From NCBI GenBank assembly GCA_036250195.1, contig JAVHZZ010000004.1:254882728-254946727 (forward strand): 64,000 nucleotides of DNA, read 5' to 3'. This document shows positions 23,111 through 34,841 of the stretch, in pieces. The translations under genes were made by a program, and so were the position numbers. The notes under the pieces are model-generated. The model searched no databases and was not told the DNA's origin. It saw only the letters and a list, made by a program, of their open reading frames with translations. Positions within the stretch are counted from its first letter, which is position 1. Each line of letters starts with the position of its first letter. The stretch comes from Mixophyes australis. Its lineage: Eukaryota; Chordata; Amphibia; Anura; Limnodynastidae.

Positions 23111-23542
23111 CTAATTGACTTCTACATTATCTATGAAAGCTATATATTGCTTAATTAAAAATATCACAATTTCCTTTTCAGGGGGTAGTTGTCCTGACGT
23201 CCCTTCTAATGGGTGACTATGTGGGTCTGATGGTGCACTTGGGGGTGGCTGAGTAGGAGGCAAGTTTACAGCTGTATGTCCCTGGATGTCTTCTAACATC
23301 TCCTCCTTTACCATTTGTTTTTGTTCTATTTGTCTACATGCCCTTACCCATGCTAATACTTGGTGTTCTTTATTATTCCTAGTAATCCATATACTATATT
23401 CTTTCTGAAAATCTGGCAATCCCGCCTTCCTAAAGATGATATAGATTTCTCTAACAGCCACAATACCTTCTCTTTCCTTAACTAGATCCGCAGGAGTGTA
23501 TGATGTCTGTACCATCATACCTTTACTGCCCTGGGCCCCCAT
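23111..23542 (-). pseudogene. ERV gag, matrix portion
   Basis: Starts MGAQGSKG, an N-terminal glycine context for myristoylation. A helical matrix-like domain of about 90 residues follows, then a proline-rich stretch (PPTQPPPSAPSDPHSHP). The frame leaves recognisable gag near codon 125, where foreign sequence begins. Matrix directs Gag to the plasma membrane in retroviruses. It is truncated here. Confidence 0.75.
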
Positions 23543-23602
23543 TACTGCAGTTATGGGAATACCGGCCCCTAGTGTGCCTGAGAAGTGACTGTTATTCTAA
23601 TT

Positions 23603-23959
23603 TTATACACCGTTACAATTAAATATTGTTATGGATTGCTTGATCAACTTGGGTACATACTTTACTGATATTTTATTAATTAATGGACATGTAGGTGGCC
23701 TTATCCTTCTAAAAAAATGATATATTAGCCACCATCCCAATCCTATTTGGGTTTTTAGATAGTCTGGACAACCATGACTTCCAACTATTGCTGTATATAT
23801 CGTTGGATTAAAAATTCCCTCCTTATGTTTACCATATGGTACTGAACAATCAGTGTCAGTTCCTATCACCGCTATCAATTTACTAGTTTGTATTGTCAAT
23901 GCCTTTTGAATTATAACAACACATTTACAGTCTGGACAACTAAGATTATTTTCTGACAT
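23603..23959 (-). CDS. Leader ORF upstream of gag, unknown function
   Basis: An uninterrupted 118-codon frame lies between the primer site and the gag start, ending 60 bp before gag. It has a Cys-rich N terminus (C8, C11, C13: CPDCKC), a hydrophobic aromatic segment near residues 73-83 (GLGWWLIYHFF) and a basic C-terminal third. I recognise no family. Its position and size are like orfC of epsilonretroviruses, which also sits between leader and gag (established for that genus); homology is not shown. It may be a genuine accessory gene or a chance frame in AT-rich leader. Confidence 0.4.
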   Translation of the reverse strand: MSENNLSCPDCKCVVIIQKALTIQTSKLIAVIGTDTDCSVPYGKHKEGIFNPTIYTAIVGSHGCPDYLKTQIGLGWWLIYHFFRRIRPPTCPLINKISVKYVPKLIKQSITIFNCNGV

Positions 23960-24470
23960 TTATATTCCCCACAGCATGTCTCTGATTCCCTCAGCTCCCT
24001 TTGATGTTTTTATGAAACAATATATTAATACTAGTACAATTATTACTCAATCTTTTCAGGAGCGAAGGATTCTTATAATGACATCTCAAACCCAAGGACA
24101 ATCATCTACACAAAACAAGGCGAGGTCTCTGCAACAAGTATAGAGGAATGCTTTTGATTATCAAGGTCAATTAATAAGTTATGTATTTGCATCCTTTTAT
24201 ATATATCCTGTATCGACACAAACACATACATTCACTTATCTATTTTTCACAAAAAACAAATATATATCAGGAAAACAGGTTATTCAGTAATTTGTTCAAA
24301 TACCCGTTATACCATCCCCTACTGAACCCCACCTTATATCTTACAGGAAGAGCAGATGGAGTAGGGAGTTGCAAATGCAAAAAAATTTCGACTGCTCACC
24401 GCACGGTTTTGTTCTGCTGTTCCTGAAGATTGAGGAGGTCTCTGGTCAGTCCTGGGCTGGTATGTTGAGT

Positions 24471-24488
24471 ATCCCGGACGAGCCCCCA
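24471..24488 (-). other. ERV primer-binding site, tRNA-Pro
   Basis: Minus strand TGGGGGCTCGTCCGGGAT, the 18-nt complement of the tRNA-Pro 3' end used by murine leukaemia-type viruses. It lies five bases after the 5' LTR. Confidence 0.95.
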
Positions 24489-24493
24489 GAAAA

Positions 24494-24926
24494 TGTCGGG
24501 GTACCAAGGCTTGGTGCCCCTACTATCAATCTCTGATAACCTGATTTCCTATGCGGTATTTTGCCGTCGACAGCAAAGTGGAGAAATGAAACACAAACAA
24601 GGTGTTGCAGTTTCAAAATCAGCTCTGAGGGTCCATGCAAACTGATCCTTTATTTATACATAGTGACCAGCATTAACTGGTTAACGACAAGGACATATAA
24701 GGAAATCTCTTTAGCTCAGCAAATATACATATAAGCCCACATCCTCTGTTTAGCATTACATGCTTTTCCTGCCAGCTGCTTCCTTCAGTCTGGCATCCTG
24801 CTGCTGTCTGTTTCATAGGAAGCATCTGTTTTTTTCTTCAAAGCGTAGTCCTGTATAGTTTTTTTTTTTAAGGCATTTCACATATTTGTACATCTTAATA
24901 ACTATCAATTATTTTATACTCTCACA
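24494..24926 (-). repeat. ERV 5' LTR
   Basis: 433 bp, same ends as the 3' LTR, followed by the GCGT duplication at 24927-24930. Roughly five substitutions and one extra T separate the two LTRs (about 1.2%), so the insertion is fairly young. Confidence 0.92.
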
Positions 24927-24979
24927 GCGTATGTGTGTGTGTGTGTGTGTATATATGTGTGTATATATATATATATATA

Positions 24980-25187
24980 TCTAATATATAAATGCTTAGT
25001 GGCGTCTGTGTGTGGAAAATAAAAACCAAGTTGCAGCGCCACCTGCTGGGCAGAGTTATACACTGACCTACTAAATTCTTAGTGTGTGTGGGAAAAAAAA
25101 TTCAAAAAGGGCTGAAATTTGGTAGGGCTCAAACTCATTTTCGTGAGGTAATTTTACCTCATGAACACACATGTGTAGAGGCGTGCG

Positions 25188-25224
<37 letters not shown>

Positions 25225-25566
25225 CTATTTTCTCAGAAAGGGCTCATCCAATTGACCTGAAATTTGGTATACTGACATTATTTGACAAAAAAATTAGAAT
25301 AGTCAAGTCAGTTAACTTCCATCATCCCCCCTTTTCCCCGTGGAAGGGGTAGTAAAGGCTAAATTTACGAGTTGAGGGGTCAAACTCATTTTCATGAGGT
25401 AATTTTACCTCATGAACACACATTAAAAAGGCCGCTTGCGTCGGGAACTAACGCTCTTCCCCTGAGGAGGCCTGGGCTAGGTCCAAATGCATGATAAGAA
25501 CCTTTTTAAGACCTTAAGTAGCTTGATTTGACTAGAATGCATGAGTATCATGCACAGGTTAACTTG

Positions 25567-25567
<1 letters not shown>
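24980..25567 (+). mobile_element. Helitron-like repeat
   Basis: Begins TCTAATATATAAATGC directly after a TA run and ends near a GCATGAGTATCATGC palindrome. TC-plus-AT-rich 5' ends and a 3' hairpin are Helitron traits, but no clear CTRR terminus is seen. It contains two direct copies (about 25129-25178 and 25376-25425) of a block with the hairpin CATGAGGTAATTTTACCTC. A second, shorter copy in opposite orientation lies at 27943-28360. Confidence 0.45.
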
Positions 25568-25607
<40 letters not shown>

Positions 25608-25650
25608 TCACACACAATTGTACAATATTAATACATAAAACACAATTAAT
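25568..25650. repeat. (TA)n/(CA)n microsatellite
   Basis: TA run at 25568-25603 followed by a short CACACTCACACACA block. Confidence 0.9.
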
Positions 25651-26301
25651 TCTGCAAACATATTAAAATGTCATTACAGCAAGATTCTGCAGTGAAAGTT
25701 AGACAAATTGCGCCGTTCTCTTACCTGATCTTGCAGCGCAGACTACTTGATGCTCTTGCTTGTTCTTGGAGCATTGTTGCTAGCTGGCTGGATTCTGGAA
25801 ACTTGGAGTCCTGTATTGAAAATATGCAAAAATTTTATTATAGTGCAAAATGTTAACAAACCCTGAATGATACAAACACAACACTTCATTATGACCAAAT
25901 AAAACAACCCCCTAGTACAGGCACATATAGACAATAAAATATTTAAAAATTATTTATAATCATACACTAGCATCTACCAGCCCCATCTGTCTAGTATTTA
26001 ACATTCTAATTAGTGACCACTGAGACTACAGAGAGCATCCACGTCTAAGCCACACAATACAGAGATCATGTCCCCCACAAGCTATTTCATCACCTACCCC
26101 AGTCATTTTTGTAAACGCTCACCAGAAAGTTTGACACCCCATTCATATCATCACCCACCCAACCACTTATTTGCTCACCCATCCCCCAGCCAATTAATCA
26201 CCTCACTTTAACAAATCCATTAACCCTCCATAGCCAATCCATTAACACCCCCCCACTAGCTAGTTCATCAACAGTTGCAGGTAATTCAGTAACCCCCTCT
26301 A

Positions 26302-26591
26302 CAGTGGCGCACGCAGGGGGGGTTTCTGGTTACCCAGAAACCCCTCCCCTCCGCGAACCAACGGTACTGTACAGCAGCCGCGGGCGCTGTCAAAGAAGCG
26401 TCTGCGGCAGTGCTGTATTGTAGTATAATACAACACTGGCGCGAATGCTGCTTGACAGCGTCGCGGTAGCTGTAGAATTCAGTCTCACCGAAATGGAGCT
26501 GCTGCGCATGCGCAGCAGCTCCCTCTCGCAATAGTTTTTTTTTGTCCGGGGGGGCGGAAATCCCTCCTTCTAAATCCTGCGTTCGCCCCTG
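26302..26591. mobile_element. MITE related to the 10226-10525 family
   Basis: Ends are CAGTGGCGCACGCAGG and the complement of CAGGGGCGAACGCAGGATTT. Flanks CTCTA (26297-26301) and CCCTA (26592-26596) match at 4 of 5 bases, agreeing with the 5-bp duplication of the related element. Interior is GC-rich and non-coding. Confidence 0.7.
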
Positions 26592-26890
26592 CCCTAGGTA
26601 AATTCATCAACCTGTTGCAGCCAATACATTGCCCCCCCCACAATTATTCAACCCACTGCAGGCAATTCATTAACCCCCTCCCCAGTCAAATTGATCACCC
26701 CATTGCAGGCAGTGCATTACACCCCCCCCACCTCAATAATCAACCTACTGCAGGTAGTTAATTAACTTCCCCCACACACACAAAATCATCAATCCATTGC
26801 AGGCAACTCATTTCCCCGCCCAGGCAGTTCTTCAAACCCATTGCTGCCGAGTCATTAATACCCTCCCCACACCAGTAATCTTCCCCCTCC
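26592..26890 (+). repeat. C-rich degenerate minisatellite in hAT copy A
   Basis: Units of roughly 40 bp around CATTGCAGGCAGTTCATTAAC followed by C runs, starting upstream of the MITE (about 26090) and continuing after it. Corresponds to the C-rich zone of copy B at 6540-7140. Confidence 0.7.
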
Positions 26891-27007
26891 CCCTACACAG
26901 TTGCCACCTGTATCACATCCTCTTCCTTTATATTCTAGACAGAACTTACCTGGCTGTCTTCTGCTCCTCCTCTCTTCAGACGCTGGAACATCTGTCTTCT
27001 GACAGAA

Positions 27008-27169
27008 AGCTAACAGTAATCCTAGGATGTTAGCTGTCCTGCCAGTGTGGGCGCGCTGTCACTGCTTAATGTGGTCACGTGAGATGTGATAATCTCACGT
27101 GACCACACTAAGCAGTGACAGCGCGCCCGCTCTGGCAGGACAACTAACATCCTCGGATTACTGTTAGCT
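27008..27169. repeat. 162-bp near-perfect foldback palindrome
   Basis: Arms of about 77 bp (starting AGCTAACAGTAATCC and its complement) flank a loop of only a few bases near 27088. Only a handful of mismatches are visible. It lies inside hAT copy A. Confidence 0.9.
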
Positions 27170-27398
27170 ACCTGCCTGCTTCCTAATTGCATCCGCTGAC
27201 AGTCGGGACCGCCCCCTAGAGACTAAGGGGCGGCCTTGAGATTGAAAGAAGAAGGCGCCGATCACCGGTAATTATTATTTTTTTTAAAATATAATAACAA
27301 ATGTTACTGTGCCCGTCACTGCGCCCCCCGGGACCCAGCGCCCCAGGCTGCAGCCTGGTCAGCCTGTTGGCTGATCAGGCCCTGCTGATGCAATTGTG

Positions 27399-27870
27399 GT
27401 TAGTAGCCCCTGCATGCTCAAGTCCAACTGCAGCATCCCCAGGGGTTACATGTGGATGTTACTTTAACACATCCACCTACCTAAACATTGTTTCAGATCA
27501 AGTACACCCTTTTATGGCAATGGTATTCCCTGATGACAGTGTCCTCTTTCAGCAGGATAATGTGCCCTGTCACACTACAAAAATTGTTCAGGAATGGTTT
27601 GAAATACATGTTAAAGAGTCAATGTGTTGACTCCAAATTCCACAGATCTGACTCTGATCAAGCATCTGTGGAAAGTTCTGGAAAAACAAGTCAGAGCAAT
27701 GGAGGACAAATCTCGCAACTTGCAGGATTTAAAGGAGCTGCTGCTAATGTTCTGGTGCCAGATACAACAGGACCCCTTTAGAGGTTTTGTGGAGGAGCTG
27801 TTGTGGCTGCACAAGAGAGACCTACACCATATTAGGCAGGTCAGGTGGTATAAATGTTGTGGCTGATCGT
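27399..27870 (+). pseudogene. Tc1/mariner transposase fragment
   Basis: One frame gives FQQDNVPCHTTKIVQEWFE, the block around the second catalytic Asp of Tc1-type transposases. After a frameshift near 27625 another frame gives NSTDLTLIKHLWKVLEKQV, equivalent to the third catalytic block, then the usual C-terminal tail (NLQDLKELLL...WCQI). The N-terminal DNA-binding domain and the first catalytic Asp are absent, as are inverted ends. Confidence 0.85.
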
Positions 27871-27874
27871 CGGG

Positions 27875-27942
<68 letters not shown>
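27871..27942. repeat. (GT)n/(TA)n microsatellite
   Basis: Short GT block followed by TA units up to the Helitron-like copy. Confidence 0.95.

Positions 27943-28971
<1,029 letters not shown>

Positions 28972-29027
<56 letters not shown>
28972..29027. repeat. (TA)n microsatellite
   Basis: TA run directly preceding the Gypsy 5' LTR. Confidence 0.95.
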
Positions 29028-29030
<3 letters not shown>

Positions 29031-29196
29031 GACAAAGTCACTGGATTAGTGCTAAATCACAGAGATATTTGTTCCAGATCTCCTGGCTTGTATACGCTGA
29101 GCCAGTTGTACCAGAAATCTTCGCATTTTCGTAATTTGTTGTTGCTGTTCAAAGCCATCTACCCCAGGTGATGGTACCTATTCACTGATTATGTCA
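29028..29196 (+). repeat. Gypsy 5' LTR with internal deletion
   Basis: 169 bp. Compared with the 3' LTR (about 392 bp without its MITE) it lacks the middle part, including the AATAAA-bearing segment. Confidence 0.75.
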
Positions 29197-29880
29197 CATA
29201 TGGTGGAGAAAAAGCTTGCAAAGATCAGCGCATATTAAGAACAGCAGCAGTTTTGAGATACTCGCAGGAACCAGCTCTGAGTGTGTGTTTGGAAAGTTTA
29301 AAGGGACAGACACTGTGGAGAAATATGTGCATGTCTTGTAATGTGGATAAAAACAGCTAAAATTGGAGTGTTTATGCACAGCAACAGTGGGAAACAGAGA
29401 ACCATGTGGATGTGAGTGATAAATCCTGCTGTGAAGTACTGTTTAAACATATTTGCTGCATATATGAAGATTTGAGAGGAGTTAAACTTTGTCAGTGAAA
29501 ACTGGCTATTTCTGTATTGGAAAAACAAGTGTGTGCAAAGACCAGTGAGCCACAGATTAACAGGAAACCTTTTTCTGCAATGCAAAGAAATTCATGGACT
29601 GAGTTTTAATTGCTGAGAAGCAGGTGTGTTCCTTAAGTCTGAAATGAAAACCCAATTATATTTTTCTGAAGTCTAGCAAAGGTGTGTTTCTGCAAAGCAC
29701 AAGTTGGGTGTGGCCAAGTTCTGTGCAAAAGCAAAGAACAAGAGACTTTAAAGAGAAATATTGGAGCGTTTTATGCTGGGTGTTGTAGTCTCACACATCC
29801 TAAGTCAAGTGAGGTGCTCCTTCTATAACGAAAGTGCTTTGTCTGTATAAAGATACAATTGGCTGCTTCTCAAGCTACAA

Positions 29881-31885
29881 TGGGCAAGAAAAAGCAGAAG
29901 CCTACTGGGTCAAACCAGAAAGAGTGCATACAGGTCTGTCAAAGTGTCAATATGGAGAGAAAGACAAAAAAATCAGGACTTGGAGCACGCTGATGGGGTG
30001 ATGGTTCATGACCATTTACATTGTGCTAGGTTGAAAGATGATGTTTCTGATAGAAACTTGCTACAAACTGTAATGGACCAGCAGACAGCCGTTAAGCAAC
30101 CGCTGTTACAAAATGCTGCAGCTAGGTCTGATAAAGGGCCAGATACACATTTGTCTGGACTCTGGGAAAAGACTGGGTTGCAGTGCCCTGAGAAGGAGGA
30201 CATGCTTAAAAACTTACTGCAAGCTACTATGGCCCAGCAGGCAGCTATCGGGTAACAGCAGTTTCAACTTGCCATGGCTCTGGAGAAAATCACTGGGGTG
30301 CAGTAGTTGGAACAAGGGGATTTCCGGAGACAACAGGCAGCTAACGCAGTTCAGCAGGCAGCCATCAGGCAACAGCAGTTAGACTTGGAGTAATCCTGCA
30401 GGCATCAAGTTAGTCTGGGAGGAATCCCGATGGGAGTAGCAACGAGACCTTGAGGCCCTCCAAAAAATGGTGAGCATTTTTCAAGAGGAAAGAAAGTCTC
30501 AGGAGCAAGTCATGGAAATGCTCAAATGAGAAAAGAAATGGCTGAAACAAGGTTTGAAACTGCACGAGTAGAATGATTAAAATACCAGCAGTGTATAGAG
30601 CGTATGGGGAAAAAAAATAAATGGGCCACAAAATAGTTTGAAGACAGAGCGGAAAAAAGTTCGGTAAATGCAAAGACCTTGACCCAACATGAAAAGATAC
30701 CGGATCATGAATTACAGCAACTTCAAGCTAAGATACAGAAACTTGAAGCAAATATGTTACTGTTGCAAGAATCTAACACTGAACTCAGCGAGAAAACAGA
30801 GATGTTGCTGGTTGAAAAGAAGTTGCTTGAGGAAGATGTAAAAAGTTGGAGTGCCCAAACACAGCAGCTCACTGATTGAGAATGAAAAGTTGACAACTGA
30901 TATTGCAAGGGTAAATGCAGCCCAAAATGCAAGTCAATGCAAAGTGCAAAAGAAGAAGCAGTAAAAGTAAGGAATGAAAAGGAAAATCTGCAGAAAGAAC
31001 TTGATGCCAAAGTCACAGATATACAAGAGAACATCAAGGCGATAACCCAGGTTGAAAATTTTGGAAAACAATACAAGACTCAATATGAAGAGTTATAGAT
31101 TCTGCGTGATAAGCTTGGTGCTGAGACCTTCTTGGCTCAGGTAGCACAGTTAGAAGAGCAAGCTTATCAAACAGAAATACAAGAGTTAAGAGTGTCAGGT
31201 ACCCAGGTTGAACCAAAGATAACAGCACTGGAAGACCAACAAAGGTCAATAAGGAGGAAAGAAAGTGAAGTTAAATGTCCACAGTTCAAAAAGACCTTCA
31301 GTATGTTACTAAAGCTATTTAAGACAATGTTAGCAGAATACAAACTGTTAAGGATAACTGGGAAAGGCTTGACCCTGACTTTGAAACACTTTCCACTTGG
31401 GTTTTAAGAAAAGCAGCTACATGATCCAGAATTGTCCAAGATTTTACCGGAGCCTCAGGTCACAAGTACTCAGGAAATTAATAATATGCTTCAAAGGGTG
31501 CTGCAGATAGCGAATATTACCGGATTGCTTCTGCAACAGTTAAATGGCCTGAAAAGTCAGCCACTCCAGGAAGCTGAGTTCCTGTCCTCCTCTATTGCTC
31601 CGCTGAAAGTGGTTCAGACCAAGTATGTTGCAGCAAAACAAATGAAGAGTACACCACGCCGGCCTTTGCATCTGCAACGGCGATCTCCAGTGAACTTTGG
31701 TAAGACTGTTCCAGGGGAAAAGGGTGCTAAGCGGTGGAATAAACTGAAATGTACAGAGACTTTAGGCTTAGAATCTGGAGATTGGCCAGTTATGCCAAGA
31801 AGGTTCTGGCCTCGGAAGAGATAGAAATGTGACTACCTGTTTTAGATGTGGTGGTTTAGGCCATATTGCTGCTAATTGTTCAAGT
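29881..31885 (+). pseudogene. Gypsy gag pseudogene with coiled coil and zinc knuckle
   Basis: The ATG at 29881 starts a lysine-rich N terminus (MGKKKQKPTG), soon frameshifted. Glutamine-rich repeats follow (LLQATMAQQAAI; AAIRQQQLDLE). A long heptad-patterned region from about 30690 to 31270 ([31 protein letters not shown]) predicts a coiled coil. A CCHC zinc knuckle at 31838-31879 reads C-x2-C-x4-H-x4-C (CFRCGGLGHIAANC). Many stops and frameshifts. Gag would form the particle and bind RNA. The long coiled coil is notable for this family. Confidence 0.7.
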
Positions 31886-31929
31886 GCCTTTGAATCTATG
31901 TAACATAATAATGCTTATGTACCTCGTGG

Positions 31930-32370
31930 AAGGTCTTCATGTGCCCTGTATTGCAGACCGACAGGCTAAGCCTGACAAATTAATGTGTGAAATTAATGTA
32001 GATGGAAAAAGGGTAAAAGCACTGCTAGATTCTGACAGCATGGTTTCTCTTGTAAAAGCAGAGTTGGTGAAACTTTTTACATAACCTGCATACACAGGGA
32101 TACACTGCGTTATGATGCTGCTGTGATACAAGTAGAAACACGGTTTGGTCACGTGATAGTCACTGTGGGATTAGTTCCCGGTTTGAAGTTTGATGTGATA
32201 TTGGGGAGAGATTGTTCCCACTTTTGGAAGCTATGGGAAATCCAGGCGATTGCTAAAGTGAATAGCCCAGACCCAAATGGTAATGTCACTGATACAGTGG
32301 TAGGGGGTGTGTTCCCCAAGTCAGAAGTGTTCCCTTTATCAAATATTGTTGGGGAGTCAGGTAAATGACA
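31930..32370 (+). pseudogene. Gypsy aspartic protease pseudogene
   Basis: DGKRVKALLDSDSMVSLVKA contains the LLDSGS active-site region with Gly changed to Asp (DSD). After a frameshift near 32085, VGLVPGLKFDVILGRDCSHFWKLW matches the C-terminal ILG(R)D block of Gypsy proteases. RT should follow but is missing. Confidence 0.7.
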
Positions 32371-32762
32371 AGGGTAGCAGTGGACTGTAGGGTACTGTAC
32401 ATTCTATTGAAATGGGAAATGTTGTCAAGACTGCTAACTGTACACCTGTTGTTAAAGTAAATTAAAAATGTCTATGCTTCGGAGCAATTAAGAGACCCCA
32501 CTCTGATAAAAGCCAGAGAAAGTGTGAAAATTATTGACGAGAAGCCAGTAGAACCTGGTAATAGGTTGTTGTATCCTTACTTGGCAATAAACCAGGGTTT
32601 CAAAAAGGTGTCTTTGATTGTTGATCATCCTGCTCTGAGTGTCGGTGCCATGTTTCCACTTCTCATTATAAAAATTTGCTGCCAACTAGCCCAGTTTCTC
32701 CACTATCCATTGCTCCTTGGGGTTGGAAAGGATCTGTAACCAATTCCCTTGCACCCAGTTTA

Positions 32763-33151
32763 TATTGGCATTCTGCGATGGATGATACCATAGGTGTGCA
32801 GCAGGAGGTCTCATAGATAAAGAATCACTTCAGGAGTTACCTTATATTCAGACAGAACGAGTCTTGAGATGTATATCTTCTTTATATAGTACTAAGTACC
32901 AGGATCAGTATAACAGCTTTCAGTAATAGCTTCTTAACATAACATATCAGTAACATGAGCTGCTCAGCTCATGTCCTTTTCCCAGAGAGTCTCTTCTAGA
33001 ACACAGTTGAGACAGGAAATATACAAACAAGTACATGCATATACAGCAGACAAACAATACACCTTTGTATGAATACAGTGCCATCTGCTGACCCTCCATG
33101 GTAACTACATGCATATAAACAAACCCATAGTCTGTTGTACATATTTCAACA
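32763..33151 (-). repeat. Solo Ty1/copia LTR
   Basis: 389 bp, clearly the same LTR as those at 48875-49270 and 53361-53756, with a perfect 5-bp duplication GTTTA (32758-32762 and 33152-33156). It must have formed by LTR-LTR recombination after insertion into the Gypsy element. Confidence 0.95.
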
Positions 33152-33247
33152 GTTTACAGCATGAGGATAAAAAGGTTTTGGTCAGAAAAAGAGGAGCGTT
33201 TAGAGAATATAGCTGTTCTGCCTATTGGTAAAAACAAGTGGGGGGAA

Positions 33248-34063
33248 TGTGACAAAGTTACTGGATTAGTGCTAAATGACAAAGATATTTGTCCCAGGTC
33301 TCCTGACTTGAATACGCTAACAGCAGGGAGATTGTTTAGCTCTGTGGGGAAAAACTTCCCAGAATGTTTCACAGCAGACTAATTAAGAGTTCTACCTGTG
33401 TGGGGTCTGTAAAAAGTTGCAGCCCTGATCACAAGGTTTCAGACTTGAGAGAGGGCCTCTAATGAATGTTTAAGCTGGGTACACACTACAGAAATTTCGA
33501 CCAACTTTTTATGCCAAGCGATTTTACATGCGATCGATGTTCCGATCACTCGGTCCATGGACTGCATACACACTAGCCTTGTTAAGGACGATAAACGGAA
33601 GAGCGGACGTCCCTTTAGTGACTTTTTACAGCCATGTTGTCGTGAGCAATGAATGTAATTTCGTACTCACTGTTGTGGATCGGTCGGAAGTTTATACACA
33701 CTACACAGCGGAAACGAGATTGGAACGAAAATATTAAACGGTACGACCAACCAAATGAGGCGACAATCTTCCATTTGGGCATACTTTCGACCATCGTGTC
33801 ACTGCACACACTGACCCGACTTTTAAACGAGCGGTCGTATGTCGGCTGTTTGAGACGATTATTGGACGAAAGCAGTGTAGTGTGTACCTAGCTTTAGTTA
33901 GTGCTGGACAGCAAAGGCTTTTGTTTATATTTTTTTTATTTGCACATGCTCAATAAAACTGTCTGTGATCAGTTGTACCAAAAACTTTGCATTTTTGTGA
34001 TTTATTGCTGCTTTTCAAAGCCATCTACCCCAGGTGCTAGTTCGTATATCCCTGATTATGTCA
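33248..34063 (+). repeat. Gypsy 3' LTR containing a MITE
   Basis: TGTGACAAAG at the start and GATTATGTCA at the end, with AATAAAA near 33952. A 421-bp MITE plus its TTA duplication is inserted at 33473-33893. Confidence 0.8.
33473..33893. mobile_element. Harbinger-type MITE
   Basis: 421 bp with inverted ends AGCTGGGTACACACTAC and TAGTGTGTACCTAGCT complement. TTA flanks both sides (33470-33472 and 33894-33896). Confidence 0.85.
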
Positions 34064-34065
34064 CT

Positions 34066-34076
34066 ATATATATTTA

Positions 34077-34138
<62 letters not shown>
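34066..34138. repeat. (TA)n microsatellite
   Basis: TA units with few interruptions following the Gypsy element. Confidence 0.95.
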
Positions 34139-34140
<2 letters not shown>

Positions 34141-34841
34141 TGATACAAGTGATATTAAGCTTATATAAATAATACAACATTTAGGTGTAGGTCAAAGTGG
34201 AGATTTAGAAGTGGCGGTATGAAAATCTAGAAGTGGCAGTGTATGGACTTTAATAGTTTTCAAATCAAACTAGTAGAAGTAGCGGTATCGCATGCCACCT
34301 TATACATCCCCACTTCAACCACTGCATGTAACGAACATGCTTTACCTGATTGGTGCAGGTATAATTCTGATGCAAGCCTTAAAGTACCACTCACAAATTC
34401 AATAAGACTACCTGGGAATGGAATATTGGCTGCTGAGATTGGAATATCTTTTGTCCTTTTATTTTATCAAAAACGATAGTCAAAATATATTTTATAATGT
34501 AGAACTTACTTACTGTAATTATCTATCACATGTAGGGTGGGGAACTTTGGAGCTTCGTTGGTGGTTGAAGAGAGATATTTTACCCCGGTTTCCTAGATGT
34601 GAAGAGTGTCTTGGGAGCGAAGTTCATTCTAAACCTTGGACAAGAATTGTAGGTCCCCGTGTCAATCTAGACTTTACTGATTGTATGCTAGTAACATTAA
34701 TCAAGCTAAATAAAATATTTTTTCTATGTTTTATGTCACCTGTTATTCTTTCTCTGTGCTAAAATGACATGATTATAATCCTGTAATACTGATACAATTT
34801 GGCCTGGCAAAAGTAGGAGGACTGTCAATAAACAGTTAGGG
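34139..34841. other. Unassigned sequence
   Basis: A segment near 34205-34330 (GAAGTGGCGGTATG and CCACTTC-ACCACTG) resembles 15605-15665 in hAT copy A and may be a decayed repeat. No gene recognised. Confidence 0.45.

Larger units (their letters stand above)
15667..24926 (-). mobile_element. Class I endogenous retrovirus (provirus, minus strand)
   Basis: A 9.26-kb provirus with two LTRs (432 and 433 bp) differing by about five substitutions and one T-run indel. It has a perfect 4-bp duplication, GCGT (15663-15666 and 24927-24930), a tRNA-Pro primer site and a polypurine tract. Order on the minus strand: 5' LTR, primer site, leader ORF, gag matrix, a 1.6-kb foreign-looking segment, gag PPAY fragment, truncated RT, RNase H-integrase, env, 3' LTR. 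Capsid, nucleocapsid, protease and the N-terminal RT are missing. pol carries frameshifts, and env is broken by a frameshift and an L2 insertion. It is closest in layout to gamma/epsilon-like class I ERVs of lower vertebrates (inference). It cannot encode a complete virus as it stands. Confidence 0.92.
15498..27384. mobile_element. hAT-type element, copy A, split by a retrovirus
   Basis: Begins CAGGGCCTGATTAAGG and ends with the complement of CAGGGCCTGATCAGCC. It is bounded by a perfect 8-bp duplication, CTGATGCA, at 15490-15497 and 27385-27392. Own sequence is only 15498-15666 and about 25650-27384; the rest is the ERV (15667-24926) and a Helitron-like repeat (24980-25567). The interior parallels copy B: the CTTGCTTGTTCTTG...GAAACTTGG segment and a C-rich minisatellite. 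It carries a CAGTGGCG-type MITE at 26302-26591 and a foldback at 27008-27169. No transposase gene. Confidence 0.85.
29028..34063 (+). mobile_element. Degenerate Gypsy-type LTR retrotransposon
   Basis: Two diverged LTRs (29028-29196 and 33248-34063, both TGTGACAAAG...ATGTCA) bound remnants of gag with a zinc knuckle and protease. The RT-RNase H-integrase part is missing. A polypurine stretch (AAGTGGGGGGAA) precedes the 3' LTR. A solo copia LTR (32763-33151) and a Harbinger-type MITE (33473-33893) are inserted within it. It sits in a TA array. LTR divergence is clearly much higher than for the ERV or copia element, so it is old. Confidence 0.8.

Noticed and set aside
26286..26531. 81-codon minus frame
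   Set aside because: Lies within a GC-rich MITE; no coding signature.
33528..33891. Short frames near 33.5-33.9 kb
   Set aside because: Inside a Harbinger-type MITE with clear inverted ends and TTA flanks.
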